A stretch of DNA of 64,000 nucleotides from Linanthus parryae (lineage: Eukaryota > Streptophyta > Magnoliopsida > Ericales > Polemoniaceae), in assembly GCA_023055425.1 (NCBI GenBank), contig JALGPY010000006.1, positions 70,836,127-70,900,126 on the forward strand, read 5' to 3'. Below are positions 12,604 through 25,599 of this stretch, piece after piece; position 1 is the stretch's first letter; the number at the start of each line of letters is the position of its first letter. The notes beneath the pieces are model-generated. The model saw only the letters and a list, made by a program, of their open reading frames with translations. It did no database searches and was not told the DNA's origin. A program made the position numbers and the translations under genes.

Positions 12604-14114
12604 GACTTGTCCAGAGCACGTTTAAAGAAAAAACACACATCCCAAGGAGAATTTTGAGCATCCCAGGAGAGCATGGAAGTACGATTCCATATTAGAAGAC
12701 ATAGTTTGATCTTATTCTCTCTCTCATTCAAAAAATGTGTTATTTACATTATGAATTATAGTAGCTAAACTTTTACCTAGGTTCTCGGTGAACCTAGGGG
12801 TTCGTATTCATAGATTCGTAGTATGTTTTGATTTTGGATTCATGATTGCACTATCTTAATTTAGCAGTATTATTAGTTATTTTGTCTTTGAATCTTATCG
12901 TTTATGCATGATCGGAGTCGCGAACTAGAATTGCTACAGACCTAAGCCTGTAGGTGAAAACATCAGGTTAGGGTTAGGAAGAGAAGACAAGATTTAGTAC
13001 CTTACCCTGATGGACCGACCTGAGAAAGGGAGATAGGGCTAGCATAAAAACGTAAGACCGACTGTTAGAGAATCTGACCCAGGCCATTAGGACAGGGTAG
13101 AAACCCTAGCAGACTTAGAACCAGAATGCGGACTTAGGCAGCTTAACAAGTTTCCGAAAGTCTGCATGATCGTGACAACGTGTGGGATCTGAAAGGTTAC
13201 TGCAGTTCTGGTACGCGGCACGGATAATTAAAACTTCTTTGTGTTTTCATATCAACCAAATAACGAAAATATGTAGAAACCCTAGGGGATCTTGGGACAT
13301 AGTCTTACAAACCTTAGATTTTATAACACTCGAAAGAATATTTCAGAAAACCTTCACAAAAATTTTTACGTCTAGTTCTTTATCTTTAAGTATTTAGTTA
13401 GTACCCACAATCTCAAAATTACTCTTCCTTTTACAATCTGTTAGTTAACCCAGATTACTTGGAAAACCTGAAATAGTCCTCGTGGGAATGATTAACAGAG
13501 TTAAAATACACCCGGTACTACTCGATTCGTATACTTGCGAATAGCACATTAGTTTGCGCATCAGGCTAGTAGTTCAGTATCTTCCAAGATATTGATTTGA
13601 ACTTGTTTGAAGTTTGTTGAGAGGCTTTAAATCATAGCAGATCAATCACAGAATCAAGTCATCAAGTATTTTCCTTTCCTGCAAGACATAAGTTAGGAAA
13701 CAGATTCCTATAAAATAGGAAACAAAATATCACTGCATAACTGAGTCAACATATGATGTTAGATCCTGTAAACTGTGTCAAAATACTTTTTCTTTCATCA
13801 TCAAGTATCATCTAATCATGCACAGGGGTTTAGGCGAATCAAGTACAGAAACTCCCCCTAAGTTCATGCATATAAAGCTCACTCACTTTCAAGGCTTTGA
13901 AAGCTGTTTCAAGGCCTTGAAATAGACAAGCTATTTCAAGTCTTGAACCTTCATTGAACTTACACGTAGCGAAGAAGAAAGAGATGTTCCAGAGCATATA
14001 TTCACGCGATGTTTGTAAATATACACAGTGGGTTGCTTATTTACACATCCAAAGAGCAAGCAATAAGATAAACATCTGAAATTAGCTCAGGCATGAAGCA
14101 CGTATCCTACTAAT

Positions 14115-14480
14115 TGCGTAGCTACGCACAACTACGAAGCATCTACGCAGACGGAGAAGGAAAAATGCATAAAAATGGCTAAGGCACACGAAAGAGCTCT
14201 CTGTTTGCGTGTCTGCGTAGCTACGCAACATCTACGCATACAGAGAGGAAGCAAAGAAAAGAAGAAGCTAAGGAAGAATTCCCAATCCACTGTCTACGTA
14301 GCTACCCAACATCTCCACAGCTATCCACGCATACAAGACCAACACCGTGAAGGCCGAAGACATTGCATGTGTAACTACATAGCATTTACGCAGTAGCTAC
14401 ACGGCTTCCTACACTAGCATGGGTAAAACAGAGGATTTTCAGTGAGTCTGTCTGCATAGCTACGCTGCATCTACGCAACA
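14115..14480. repeat. Array of palindromes related to TGCGTAGCTACGCA in LTR H
   Basis: Perfect copies begin at 14115 and 14214. Degenerate copies lie near 14293, 14370 and 14453. Most are followed by a second motif, CATCTACGCA. The spacing of about 75-100 bases and the position in the LTR mirror the array at 12252-12500, but the core differs (GTAGCTAC against GTATATAC). Confidence 0.85.
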
Positions 14481-15330
14481 TTCTACACATAATGAACCAC
14501 TGTTGAGGCAGTTTCAAGCCAGTGGCTTTTTTCGTAAGTATTTGAACCTTCATGGCAACTCGGCCAGTATATATTATAACTCGACCTAGTAGCTCGGGAC
14601 AATCACAAAACATCATATGCACCTTTTGGAGGCAGTTTGGAGCACCGGAGCAGTCCCATGAATTTTCAGATTTCCGTCACTCTTTTGACTATCTTTCTCC
14701 TTCTCCCAGTATTATGTTAACATTAGCTAAACTTTTTACCTAGGTTCTCGATGAACCTACGATTTCGATTCTGTACCTCAATATTTCGTCTCTGTTTTGT
14801 TCATATACGGATCTTAATGGAGTTTCATGTTCTTTATATTACTTGTCTTTGATTTTGATTCTATGTATGAATAGAGTAGCTAACCTCAATTACTACAGAT
14901 CTGACCTGGTACGCGACAGTGACCAATTTAGGTTAGGAAGAAAAGACAAAATTTATTCTAGTATCCTGGTGGGATCAAAAGGTGAAAGGTCCTAGGAATA
15001 GCTATACATATTGACCAATTGTTATAAGTTTTGACTGCGATTGACAAGAGAGTTCAAGAAGGCTAGCAACCTTATAAAAAAACTGTAGATTTAGGAGGAC
15101 CTAAGGACCCGACAATCTACGAAATCGTGACAGTTAGTAAGAGACGAAATGGAAATTACACCAAGGGTTACGTGGCATAGATAGACTAAGTGTTTTTATG
15201 CGAAAACAAATAAGTTGAAGAACCCTAGGGCTTCTCAGAAACCTTGTGACTCAAAACGTAGTGCACAACAAAACCTTATTACTAGAAAATTACCGAAATG
15301 ATAGTTTAATTATGTCGATCAAACATGCGA

Positions 15331-16200
15331 TTTCTCTCGTGTTACCCAATGAATTCCCGAATTGACGGAGGAGTATTCCTCTGATGATGGAGATGCTCTT
15401 TTTGTAGTATCTCTTGAAGGGAAAAAGTTTTGGTGGTGGTTAAGTTTGTTGGATTGGGTGGTGTTCTTGGAGCTCCAAAGCTGAAGATGAAGTTCAAAAA
15501 GCAATGACGAAGATGATGAATTTTTCAAAAAACAGGTGGTGGAGGAGATGGAGGAGTTGATGCCACCGAACACAATAGGTGGCAAACATGCACAATAGAA
15601 AAAAAAACATGTGGCATTCATGAACTAGGGGGAAGCATTGTAATTTCTTTAAACTTAGGATATAATTAAAATAAAAGAGAACTTGGATATTCTATAAAAT
15701 AAAAGAGAACTTGGATATTTTAACTTCCTAAACTAATTCCTAATTACCAATAAACTGTTATCCCCGTCAACGGCGCATAAAAAACTTGATAAGAATTCTT
15801 ATGTGTTACCACAATTACACGGTTTAAGTAATATATGGGTGGTATTTCAACCTCGAGTTATTGATCCAACGAGGACAAGGTTATTTCATTATCAAAAACT
15901 GTTCTACAGAGTAAAACGTAGCAAGGATGAGTTGTTTTGAAATGGATTATGCTAAACCACGTACTGAAAAACCTAGTTCAGTTTTGCTTTAAATCTCCCC
16001 CTCAGTTCAAATCGTTGAAAACGGACTATAAATTCTTGTTCCCGACACTAGAAAGAACTCATAGATCATAATTAATGTAGCTGTTGAATAACTGGAAAGT
16101 TTCCCCTCGCCGATATCTAGGCAGGTTGGCCGCCGGAAACTTGAACCAGCGACCATAAATCGGTAGCTCACTTGATACTTCACCGTTTGCGTTGTTTCTT
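15331..16200. other. Decayed sequence with a tRNA-Asp-type primer site on the minus strand
   Basis: At 15761-15776 the minus strand reads GCGCCGTTGACGGGGA, close to the primer site with complement to tRNA-Asp known from Athila/Tat elements. This suggests remains of such an element in minus orientation with its 5' end to the right. The A/G-rich stretch 15350-15620 has an open minus-strand frame of 100 codons that I do not recognise and do not call a gene. The short direct repeat AAAATAAAAGAGAACTTGG at 15668 and 15696 was also noted. Confidence 0.35.
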
Positions 16201-18772
16201 GCTTCTTTGCAATCCACATCTAAATTTTAAAGTGATCCCTTATATCCATTGCTGCCTAGAACCACCATGGAGTTGTAGTAAGGCCACCGAAATTTGCTCC
16301 TGTCGTCATTTTCTGCCCTGGCCGCTGGAGAATAACGTATAAAAGTGAGAGCTCTCTTTCTACTATGTTTTCAAAGCTACTTGCTTCATCTTGTTCTCTG
16401 TTAGCTGAGGATATCATCAGTGGCATTTAAACATTCCTAAAGTCTGATTTAAATATGATCTGAATTCTGAATTCATCACAATTATGAGTTCTTCCGGCTT
16501 AAAAATTAAACCTGAAAATATGAGGCTGGCTCCCTCGTTCTAGGTCCGTTATGAGAGACTTTTGGCTTGTTAGAAACCCTGAACAGTGTTCTTCAACATA
16601 ATGTGGGTTGGGTGTTGTGATTACATCTCTAAGTTACCTCAAAATCAGTCAATACATGAGGATATGGTGATTGTCGTGTTACAAATCAGTCTCTAAGTTA
16701 CATCTCTAGGTTTTTGCAGGTGATTATCGTTGAGTTAGTGATGGCTGAATGTTTTTCTAAGTATGGAAGGACATGGTGAGCACCCATTTACTAACATTCA
16801 TAACTTCCTCAACACTTTTCTTTCTCCTATGTTGAAGCTGATATATAATACTTCACTTCATCCTCTCTGGCTCATCTTCATTTTCGTAACATATTTCTCG
16901 TAAATCAATCCTAACGTTGGTTCTTTGAACATGTAAAATTTGTGATTTTCTTAAGTGTTGCAACATGATTTTTGACCCAAGTGTGACCAACCATAAATTA
17001 TTGATTAATTTGAGTTTCTAAACATGCAAATATGTCCTTGAACCCTTGATCAGTCATTTTTAAAACCTGTTATCATATTTCCTAAACTCTTCCTCAATTG
17101 ATCATGATTTTAGCTTTAAAGTTGGTTGTTTGTACATTTTCTCTCAAGAGTTGACTTTTAACTTGTCGATCAAAATAGTCTTTCTGGCCTTCACATCTTT
17201 GAGCAAAGTCTCTTAAATTTTTATTTTGCATCCAACTGTCCAATTTGACCAAATTGATCTTCCAAAGAACTTTGTATGAACCATACTGTATAAGAGGGGC
17301 AAAATTGTAATTTCACATAAAAGTTGAGAAAAGTTGAAATCAATATCTTGGAGTTATAAATATGTCCTATCTGGATAACCGGAGTCTTAATGGGCTAATC
17401 AGGGTTACATTTGACCAAGTCCGCCACTGGGGATTTCCGCAATTTTCTAAACTTTAGGGTCCTAAGTGCAAGTAACTAAAGTGGTAGATTTCAACCATAT
17501 GACTATATTGGAGTGTTAGAATGGTGATTTCGAACTAGTGAGCCTAGTTTGAGTAATTTGAGGAGTTCAGGCTCAATACGGTCTAAAATGCAATTTAGAC
17601 GAACTAAAGGGACTTGAGTGTAAATGATAAAAACTTGAGATTCAACTTTAAGTAGGTAACTTGAAAACTTAGTAACTCATGAGACTGGCCAACTAGGCTT
17701 AATTGAGGGGTTCAGGAACAGTCAGGGACTGTACTGACAAGACTAAGACTTCCGGGGCTAGATAGTCATCCTGGGCTAGACATCTAGGATGATATCGTAT
17801 ATGCACCGAACCTCACCAATGAGGATATGTCATAATAGTATATTGCATCTGTATGTGTATTTATTTTCAGGATCGAGATTCAGCAGCACTGATTAGGAGG
17901 GCTAGGCATGCTATCAGGTAAGCTTAAGCACGCTTAATTTCTTATTAGATAATGCCAGAGCATATGTACGTATATGTGGATACCTGATACGAAGATTGTG
18001 AAGTAAGTATGTTGGATCACGCATATATAGATATACATGCATACATGTCATGGATGTGATTCATACTTGTCTTTGGATTGCTTGGTTGATACCTGAAACA
18101 TGATTACTTTAGACCCTTGTATGGTCACTACATTCTCCGAACACCTAGTTGTTGTGGTAGCAGACACACATGTGACCCAGTCTACGGGAATTTTAGTCGG
18201 TACATTGCTAGCTCCCTACTGTAGGCAACTAGTACTTCTCTCTGGAGTAACAATCCTGTAGGGGTGTGCACACTTAAGGTATAGTTTGTCATGGCGAATA
18301 ATTGGATACTAGAGTAAGGAACTAATTTCGGACATGTCATAACTGAGAATAAATTGATATCTAACATATTGGTTTAGTTTTCTCTTGATCTTGGATGTGG
18401 TTCATGTTAGAATGGCGTACGCAATACAAGAACAGGTTAAACATTCCCAATTTTTTATATCTACTTTGTCTTAAGTTCTATTTTAATCATTGCAACCTGA
18501 CCTCGTAACGTCACTGGCTTCAATTTTGGCAGGTGCGTATGCGGGAGGTCGAGAAGTAGACAAACACTTAGACGCTATCACATCATCAATAAATATGAAC
18601 TATAATCGTAAGTTTTATGTAAGCTTTATGTTTCTTTAATTCCGTTTCATAACATAACCGTTATGTTTAAATTCCTTGCTGAGAACTTCCATGCTTAGCG
18701 GAGGACATCTCCGAAGAGTCTGGGGGGATCGAAGTATAATTCTCCAGCACTTTATAACGGGGGTGTTATACG
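16201..18772 (+). other. Long noncoding LTR-like stretch, possibly another Tekay-like LTR
   Basis: A plus-strand TATA-like CGTATAAAAGTG lies at about 16327-16338. The stretch ends ATAACGGGGGTGTTATA near 18772, resembling the end of LTR G. No open frame of note is present. I could not find the left end or a target duplication, so the element call is tentative. Confidence 0.3.
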
Positions 18773-20006
18773 CTCCCTTGACCATCAGTCAATCGGTTGG
18801 TCCAACAGTCGCTCGTATCGGTAGAGACACCGCTCAGGCCGGTTGTCCAGTTCCTAGTCGATGAGGCTCGTCAGCTCGTCCAGTTCAGAATTTATGTTTG
18901 ATAATTAGTGCCATGAGGGCCTGACACCATCATGTGTGGGGTGGTGGTGTCGTAACTGCATTAGTTTTATTTTATTTTAAAACACAAAAGAAACTGTTTA
19001 AGAAGAAAAGAAAAAGTAAATTAAAACTATAAAAAGTGACTTAAAAAATAACTTAAAAACTGGAGAGAGCTCAGTCATAGAATTTATTGAGAGCTGGAAA
19101 AGCCATGGTGAGGACAACTTCCACCACATTCCATGTAAAGTTGTGCTAAGATCCTAAAGTGTGTTTTTAATTGCGTGTAAGATATATATGTACTTCCTCT
19201 AGCGTGTCAATTGGAAGGAGCTATTGAGTTCTCTATCTATTATTGGTTGTTTAGTTGATACGTATGGACTATTGAGATCTACGGTAAGCCTCAGTGTTGG
19301 TTGGCTTAATGCGGTACGATTGCCATGGGCTAAGTGAAGTCATGGGGCATGCATCACTATTCGTTACAGTGGTCTCAAGAGAAAATCCTAAAAAGTTCAT
19401 GTGTCTTAGCTCTCAAACACAATTAATGTTTATATTTGATATCTTTATTCATTAACAACTAGTTGTGCCTCAACTGAGGTTGGGAATTTGTACTCATTAC
19501 AACAGAGCTAAAAAAGACCTACAAATCAAAACTTACTTCATGAAGTCGTGACTCCTCTTGCAAGGAAAATTTGCAGTCAAACTTAATAAAGGCTAAGAGG
19601 ATCTGAAAATATCATATGGTTTGGAAATAAAAAGAAAAAATACAAACAAAGATGCTGGAAAGGAACTTGATTCAAGTATTTACCCACTTCCAACTGGTTC
19701 TCTGAGTGTAGAACGTGTCTTTATATGTGGAGTTATGTTATGTACTGATGCCTTAGTATGGATTTGTATGGAACCACCTTCTACCAAACACATGTCTTGT
19801 GTCGATATATATGTGTTGCAAAATCTTGAGGGAGATATGAGATCTTGATGACATCCAGTTTGAGTTGAAGAGATTACCCAGTCTCACAAAAAAGATAGAC
19901 TATTTCTATAGTACTTGTAGTGTTCTTAAAAACTACAGTTGCGATGCTCTGGATTTATTCGAGATAATATAGTATAGCTAGTGTTTGCTCGGGACGAGCA
20001 AAGTTC
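18773..20006 (+). other. Decayed 3' region of an Athila/Tat-like element
   Basis: The stretch directly precedes a polypurine tract and LTR, so it should be the 3' untranslated part of that element. The open frame 19621-19848 (75 codons) is not recognised. Nothing else can be supported here. Confidence 0.35.
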
Positions 20007-20019
20007 AGTGTGGGGGTAT
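19988..20019 (+). other. Hairpin and polypurine tract before LTR I
   Basis: The inverted repeat TGCTCG-GGA-CGAGCA (19987-20001) lies just before the purine/G-rich AGTGTGGGGGTAT (20007-20019). The tract primes plus-strand synthesis in LTR elements and marks the start of the 3' LTR. Confidence 0.7.
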
Positions 20020-20563
20020 TGATAACTCCAAAATATGAGTTATTTTGAGAATATATTATAACTGTGTTAGCACATATTTCCACGAGGTGACGCGTGCTGG
20101 AGACATTTTATCCTTGGTATGTTGTGAATATGGATGTTGAGCGTAATTGAGGAATTTGAGTAATTTTGTGTTGTTTTGAGTTTATTTGAATTTTCTCTGT
20201 GGTATGTTTCATGTTGTCAATGCAAAACTAGGATCGAGATACATTTGGAATAGCATATAAGAGATTCGGGAAGAAATTCGGCTAATACAAGAGTCAAAGA
20301 ATGAAGAAACGGAGCCAAGTTGGAGAAGTTAGAATGACATGTCTTGAATCTTTTGATCACATATTGAGTTTTACTATGAATTTTGGAGCTAGACCATTGG
20401 AAAATGATTGGTCAAGGAGCTAAAACGGAGTCAGGATGAGGAATATATGGCCTTGCAAATTTTAAGTAGTCCATTATCTGTGTAGCTACATAGATAGAGA
20501 GATTCCGAAGCATATTCACACATTGTTTCTGTATATATGCAGTGGGCTACTTATGTACGCATC

Positions 20564-21135
20564 TGTTGTCTCAAAGACCCTTGAATGTATTTTGGATGGA
20601 AATTGTTTTGAGTGATGAAAGACAAAGACAAAGATATGAGCAGCAAAGTACTTTTGATACTCCAAGGCTTTGAGATACTGACAGAGCTTCAAAGCCTTGA
20701 GAGTTGTTTTTATTCTGTTGAATGTTCTAACAATTATGTGTTGCAGATTCGATATCTGATTATACAGATCAGGGATTTGCTGCATATACTCTTGTTTTAC
20801 ATTATCTACATATCTAACACAATTGCAGATGATCAGAACAGGGAGAATCAAAGTTATCTGAACTTAACTTTGAAAATATGTGAAGCATGTTCAGAGCTTC
20901 AAGGCCTTGAGATGTGCCTTGAGTTGCTGACAGTTTTACAGAATTAAGTTGATTCTTTCTTGCAGGTTTTGATTCTTATTATTGTGATTATTTATTGACT
21001 TATAAGAGTCTTAAACTTGTTTATCATGATTTATATGTGTCAGAAGTTAATCAGATTACTGTTCTAATATTTTAACCATTTTTTTATCAGAAACTGGAAA
21101 ACCAAATAGTCATAGTACGGTGTTATTTCTGGATT

Positions 21136-21203
<68 letters not shown>

Positions 21204-22131
21204 ATGTTTTAATGTTGTTGCAGGTTTGTTAAACGTGCAAGAGCAATCTCAACAAACTTCAACGGATATCCACTTAGAGCTGTTTGAATTTCAGTTGAAA
21301 ACAGAAGGAGGATTTGTAGGAACTGAGATCCTAAAATCTCTCATTTCAGTTGCAGCTGGTGGATAAAGAGAATGGGTTGAATTTTGAAAGAGAGAGGCTT
21401 GTAGAATACTGAAAGAAGTGTGACAAATTCGTGGGAGATCATTCATTCAAACACACAGGGATTCAAGCTTCAATTCCAGATTTTAGAAGATAAAGTCTTT
21501 CCAGTTTCCAGAAGAACACATTCAGGCTTCATTAGCTTATTTCTTCTACTGTGTTCTTCACCTGTTTTGTAATATGTGTATCTTTTAAATATCTTAAACA
21601 TCACTAAAACTAGTGTTTGGTGTTCAAGTGAACAACAAGAGGTTCTTGTTAGCTCAACAGTTAGTAGCTGGAACTAGATAGGTTTGGAACCACAAGATGT
21701 ATAGGTGTAAGGGAAATCACTTAGGCTTGAAGATATAGGGCTGTTTCTGTGTGAGTAATAAGAAGTGTTTGCCCAATCCTGGTGGGATTAGATCCCTCAG
21801 GCAGAGATTAGGTCCATTGGGACTGACTCTATAAATTTCTTTGTGTTCTTTACTTTACAGTTTTGTTATTTTCTACTGCACACAACTCAAATCAAACTAG
21901 GGTTTATAAGCTGCTCAGAACAGGTAATAGTTCAAGGCCTTGAAGCTTTCTATTTTGCCTTTTAAAGTTTCTGACAGTTTTCTAAAATCTCAAGGACTTG
22001 AGATTTGAGTTTCACACAAAGCTAATCTGTTAGAATTTGAGTTTTGAAAAAAAATTCCATACTCTATTCAACCCCCCCCCCCCATTCTAGAGTATTTTGG
22101 TCCTGTATTTAGTCTACATTACACACTTTCA
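20564..22131 (+). mobile_element. Sirevirus-like solo LTR 3
   Basis: It runs from TGTTGTCTCAAAGACC to ACACACTTTCA, with a perfect duplication GCATC at 20559-20563 and 22132-22136. It is the reverse orientation of the LTR of element E: the C-run (22071-22083), CTCTAGAGTAT-type text and CAAGG-CTTTG palindromes are shared. At 1,568 bases it is longer than its relatives, partly from a GTT microsatellite. No element interior remains. Confidence 0.85.
21138..21203 (+). repeat. (GTT)22 microsatellite
   Basis: Twenty-two uninterrupted GTT units within Sirevirus-like LTR 3. The apparent poly-leucine frame across it is not a gene. Confidence 0.95.
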
Positions 22132-22260
22132 GCATCCATAACCTCGATCATGCTTCATGAACCAACACCAGCTCGTATTTCAACATCTAAAACTTCTAAT
22201 TAATTGTAACCTCAATTGTCCGTGTCCACTCCGCGAACATGCCATGCATGGAATCGATGA

Positions 22261-23744
22261 TCAGTGTCGTGTTGGCTGAGCGGTCCCGGGTGAGGTAAGG
22301 TAAGAAGTGGGTGAATGAATGACTGGATCATCCTGATGAAATGCATCAATAGTCTCTACTACAGCGGTATCAATGTCAGTGTCCTCAGTACTAGTGTCGG
22401 CTGCTTTCGGTCCCTCGATCGATCGTATTATAGTGTTGGTTGTTGCCAGTGCATCAACCCCCGTAGCCTGTGAGGGAAATCGACGAATCTTCACCCGACC
22501 TTCCACTATGCTCTATATAGTATCTATCGCAACATCCTCAACGTTGTTGTTACTCTCAGGCTAGTGCATATCTGTGAACTGCTTATAGTACCACTGCTCC
22601 TTCTCCAGTTCAAACGATTCCAAAATAGGGACTAGCTCATCGATTGCACCTAAGGACTTTTTCCTGTTCGTGTCCTTGATTATCATGGACGACCCATACC
22701 AACGGCAGACCCTTGGAAGTACCTCATCTACACATTTCTGCCCACCAAATAAAAGTTGGTCGTGGCGAGGGATCACCTCCATGAACCAATCCTACAAACA
22801 AGAACGAGAGTTGTTATGGTTCGCCAATTTAGAGGCTTTAACCTCCCGGTCCTGGGGATTCTCCCTCATTCCTTCATAAGGTCCTCCCACATGTAGTTCC
22901 CCTAGTCAAACTGTTGCAGAAATCAATGTCTGTTACGATGCCCCACATGTCTCGAGAAATCCCATGATGCTTGGCAGTGCACACTTACTCGGTCAACAGA
23001 AGACGATGGCAACCTGAGCCCTCAACCTTCTTGTGCATATCCCAAATCTTGGACTTTTCCTTCTTATGGCAGCTTGTTTGCCTGTAGTCTTCCAACTCAC
23101 CATGTATTCTTAACGTATTAATTGAATCTTTCCCCTCAACGTCGAGGAAAAAACGATCCACGAAACTCGTGTCTTCCAAACTTGCCGTCAACTCATCATC
23201 TCTACAGAGCTTCCTCATATTTAGCATGGATACCAATAGGAACTCCAAATCCAAAAATCCAATTGGAATATAATTAATTTTAAACCAAACATGGCACCTC
23301 TTATCCGTCTCTAATCGCCCGTGAAAGATCTCATTGGCGGAAGCCCCTCGAGAAGCCAACTTCTGTCAGAACGCGAAGCAAACAAGAAAGGTGTAGAACA
23401 TTTTTTCGTATGTACTCTCTCAACCACTGGTTGCACTTAGCGTGCGCGTCTTCCATTTCTTTCAAATGCGATCTCACAGTGAACTTCGGGGGTTCCGTAT
23501 AAGCGGTTGGAGGCAGCGGAGTGAAAGACAACAACATTTCACTGTGTACCACTAACAAAAAAGATGGAACACAAACATTTAGTCTAATAAATAAATAAAT
23601 TAAATTCATAAAAAATGAAATTCGGTATTGATTGTAAACATCAAAATTCACTCTAGGAGGCTTAACGTGTCGTAGGTTGAGTTTATAAAAGATGTAAAAC
23701 GGTCGAACGCAACAAAACACCAAATCGGGAAAACTGCACTGCAA
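22261..23744 (-). pseudogene. Degraded coding fragment, possibly DUF1985/Ulp1-type transposon-associated protein
   Basis: Three minus-strand frames (23331-23744, 22985-23359, 22561-22782) read in order as one broken protein. They contain HVWFKINYIPIGFLDLEFLL, SFVDRFF, and then DEVLPRVCRWYGSS with VPILESFELE. The pattern, a WF.IN.IPI.F..REF-like block and later a basic/aromatic PR.C.W block, resembles the DUF1985 region of Ulp1-protease-like genes often carried by plant Mutator-like elements. This is a resemblance from memory and not a database result. The N-terminal part (EPPKFTVRSHLKEMEDAHAKC) is not recognised. The fragment has at least two frame changes and no protease domain in view. Confidence 0.4.
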
Positions 23745-24010
23745 GCTCGACCTAGTATATCAGGGCTCGTGCTAGGTCGAGCTCCGACCTAGCTTGGTCA
23801 AGGTTCGACCTAGCTAAGTCGCGGCTCAACCTATCCAAGTTGAGTTCGACCAAGTAAATTTGAGTCTTGACCTAGGAAAGTTGAGCTTCGTCCTAGACAT
23901 GTCAAGGTGGGACATGGGGGGGGGGTTCATTTCAAGCTTAAAAGCTCGACCTTTCTTGATCGAAATCCAACCTAGTACAATTGGGTTCAACTTCAAAAAT
24001 TTGGGTTCAA
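23745..24010. repeat. Degenerate tandem array built on GCTCGACCTAG
   Basis: About eight to ten diverged copies of a 25-30 base unit share CTCGACCTAG or its variants (TTCGACCTAG, CTCAACCTAT, CTTGACCTAG). At least one copy is inverted (CTAGGTCGAGC, about 23773-23783). A lone match, CTCGACCTAG, lies at 14580-14589. Confidence 0.75.
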
Positions 24011-24202
24011 ATTCATCAAATTGACAATGTTTACAATACACCCTATGTTCAATTTCCTACAAAATCAGCAGATCATACAAGAATTTCACACACACACACA
24101 CATACATATACCAAAATTAACTTACATCTTCAAAGTTTTGATTCGGGTTGTTTGGGACTTCAACTTGCATAGCCCTTAAACTTTTTGAACTGGAGCATCC
24201 CC

Positions 24203-25121
24203 TGTTGGTTATGAACACTAAAATTATCAATTTTGGACAGCAGAATTATTTAACAGATCATGGCCAAAGAAAGGCAGGTAACGAAACATGAAGGTAAATA
24301 GCACACGTATCAGAAACTGATAAAAAGACAGCAAATTAGACGACATACCTCTAATCCACGCTTTAAAAGAAATTAAGAAAGAACAACTGAGTCGTCAGGT
24401 CTTGCGAGAAGGCCTGACTGTTCTTGAAGAGATAATCGCCCCCACTTACGCTGTGTTGGGATGCCGACGATGATTCTTCCAGGATAAAACGGCTCCGATC
24501 TTCTTCATCACAACAACGTGGAAGATCAACGATGATCAACACCTCAGTTCGCCAAGAACACCACGAACAGATTGAATTTTGGGAGAGAGAGAGAGAGTGA
24601 GAGAGCCCGAAGCAAAACTTCACAGAAGATCCAAACTCATCAGAATCGTTTTTTCCCGTTCAAAACTGATGTGGAAAGCTGATGCAATTATCTCCCTAAT
24701 TAATCACCATTAATACAGTCGAAACTGTTTTAATTCCATTACAAAATCACCCCATTAATTAAAAATTAAACTGGTGTGTGATGGCACGCCAGGTAGCCTC
24801 GCGTACGCGAGACGCTTAGACATTTTTCCCAAATCGCCCTTCGACCCGACCCGGTCCGGTCCGACCTGACCCGAGTCGAGTCGAGGCGAGGCGGCGGCGG
24901 CGCGCGTGTGTGTGTGCGCGAGGCACACAAGAACACCCATGATCCACCACAAATCTTAGTAGTTATACACTACTCTTGTGTGTGATACCATATAATGCCA
25001 CCTACCTCTCTTGTGAGTACCAATGTGGGACTAATTTTCCTCCTTGGTTTCAAGCTCCTTCAAGCTACCAAGTGACTTCACTTTCTATATGGATTATACT
25101 AAGAAAATCCATTTTATAACA
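24203..25121 (-). repeat. 3' LTR of element C
   Basis: About 919 bases from TGTTGGTTATGAACAC to CCATTTTATAACA. The first 70 or so bases match 57026-57100 with a few differences. A GA/CT microsatellite lies at about 24586-24606. The element's polypurine tract (minus GCGGGGGATTG; plus 25122-25132) abuts its right end. Confidence 0.75.
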
Positions 25122-25599
25122 ATCCCCCGCAAATCCATAAAGAAATGCATACAGGATTCTCATCATGACTTGGTTTTCAGAGTCGGTACCCTTCCGGGTT
25201 TGAACCCTCCTAAGTCCTCTACTTCGATGACTACCGGATTCAGATGGAATATTTCACCTTGAATCTGAATCCGTCTGGTGTAATCATGCTCCATGGAAGA
25301 CGACAAGTCAACGGATATGGTGCCAATCTACAACTTTGAGACGTTAATGATGTTGTCTCGCTCCTGTTCGTCGAATGCTTCAAGGAATAACCCTTTCCTC
25401 TAATTGTGAACGCACAATTACATTCACATAGCTGGGCATCTCCAAAGATGTCTGCCACCATCTCGTCAAAAGACTTGACCCCATTCAAAGTTAGAATAAC
25501 TCTTGCTACACTGGCAGTGTCAGTACCTTTTAGGTTTACAGGGGATAGACTCTGATACAAATGTATAATTTATGTAGCAAAGATACTACCAGTTCATCC
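25122..25599 (-). other. 3' untranslated region of element C
   Basis: It lies between the RNase H frame and the polypurine tract. An open frame (25240-25560) crosses it but resembles no retroelement domain. At 25548-25560 the minus strand has TTGTATCAGAGTC, which looks like a primer site although it is at the wrong end of the element. Confidence 0.6.

Larger units (their letters stand above)
11971..13563 (+). mobile_element. Athila/Tat-like solo LTR nested in Sirevirus-like LTR 2
   Basis: It starts TGATAACTCCCCGCTAGG and ends TTTGCGCATCA. The flanks are GACTA (11966-11970) and GGCTA (13564-13568), one mismatch. The flanking Sirevirus LTR resumes exactly where the LTR of element E predicts (CAACG..., then the AGTTC...TCTTCCAAGATATTG region). 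A plus-strand TATA box lies at 12595-12603. Similarity to LTR H and LTR I identifies the family; the Athila/Tat naming is inference. Confidence 0.75.
11144..13964 (-). mobile_element. Sirevirus-like solo LTR 2, itself split by an Athila/Tat-like LTR
   Basis: The left end TGAAGGGGTGTACAG and right end TTGAACTTACA match the LTR of element E. The outer flanks are CGTAT (11139-11143) and CGTAG (13965-13969), a duplication with one mismatch. Without the nested LTR it is about 1.2 kb. It holds the same G-run (11193-11202) and CAAGGCCTTG-type palindromes near both ends. No internal element sequence remains. Confidence 0.75.
10654..15330 (+). mobile_element. LTR H, Athila/Tat-like, split by nested solo LTRs
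   Basis: It begins TGGTAACTCCCAAATAGG and follows the LTR at 20020 for several hundred bases, including shared runs such as GGTTGTCTATGCAGGAATAG-like text, TATGGCCTTGCAAA and the later GTGGGTTGCTTATTTACACATC. It is interrupted at 11143/13965 by a Sirevirus-like solo LTR. After that it carries a palindromic array (14115-14480), the TACCTAGGTTCTCGATGAACC box (14738-14758) and the long tail shared with 12770-13400. The right end near 15330 is where similarity to the solo LTR at 11971-13563 stops, and is uncertain. Confidence 0.55.
20020..22260 (+). mobile_element. LTR I, Athila/Tat-like, split by Sirevirus-like solo LTR 3
   Basis: It starts TGATAACTCCAAAATATG right after the polypurine tract, in the same orientation as LTR H. 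It runs to 20563, is interrupted by the solo LTR at 20564-22131, and resumes at 22137. The far end is not resolved; similarity fades before the coding fragment at 22261. Confidence 0.6.
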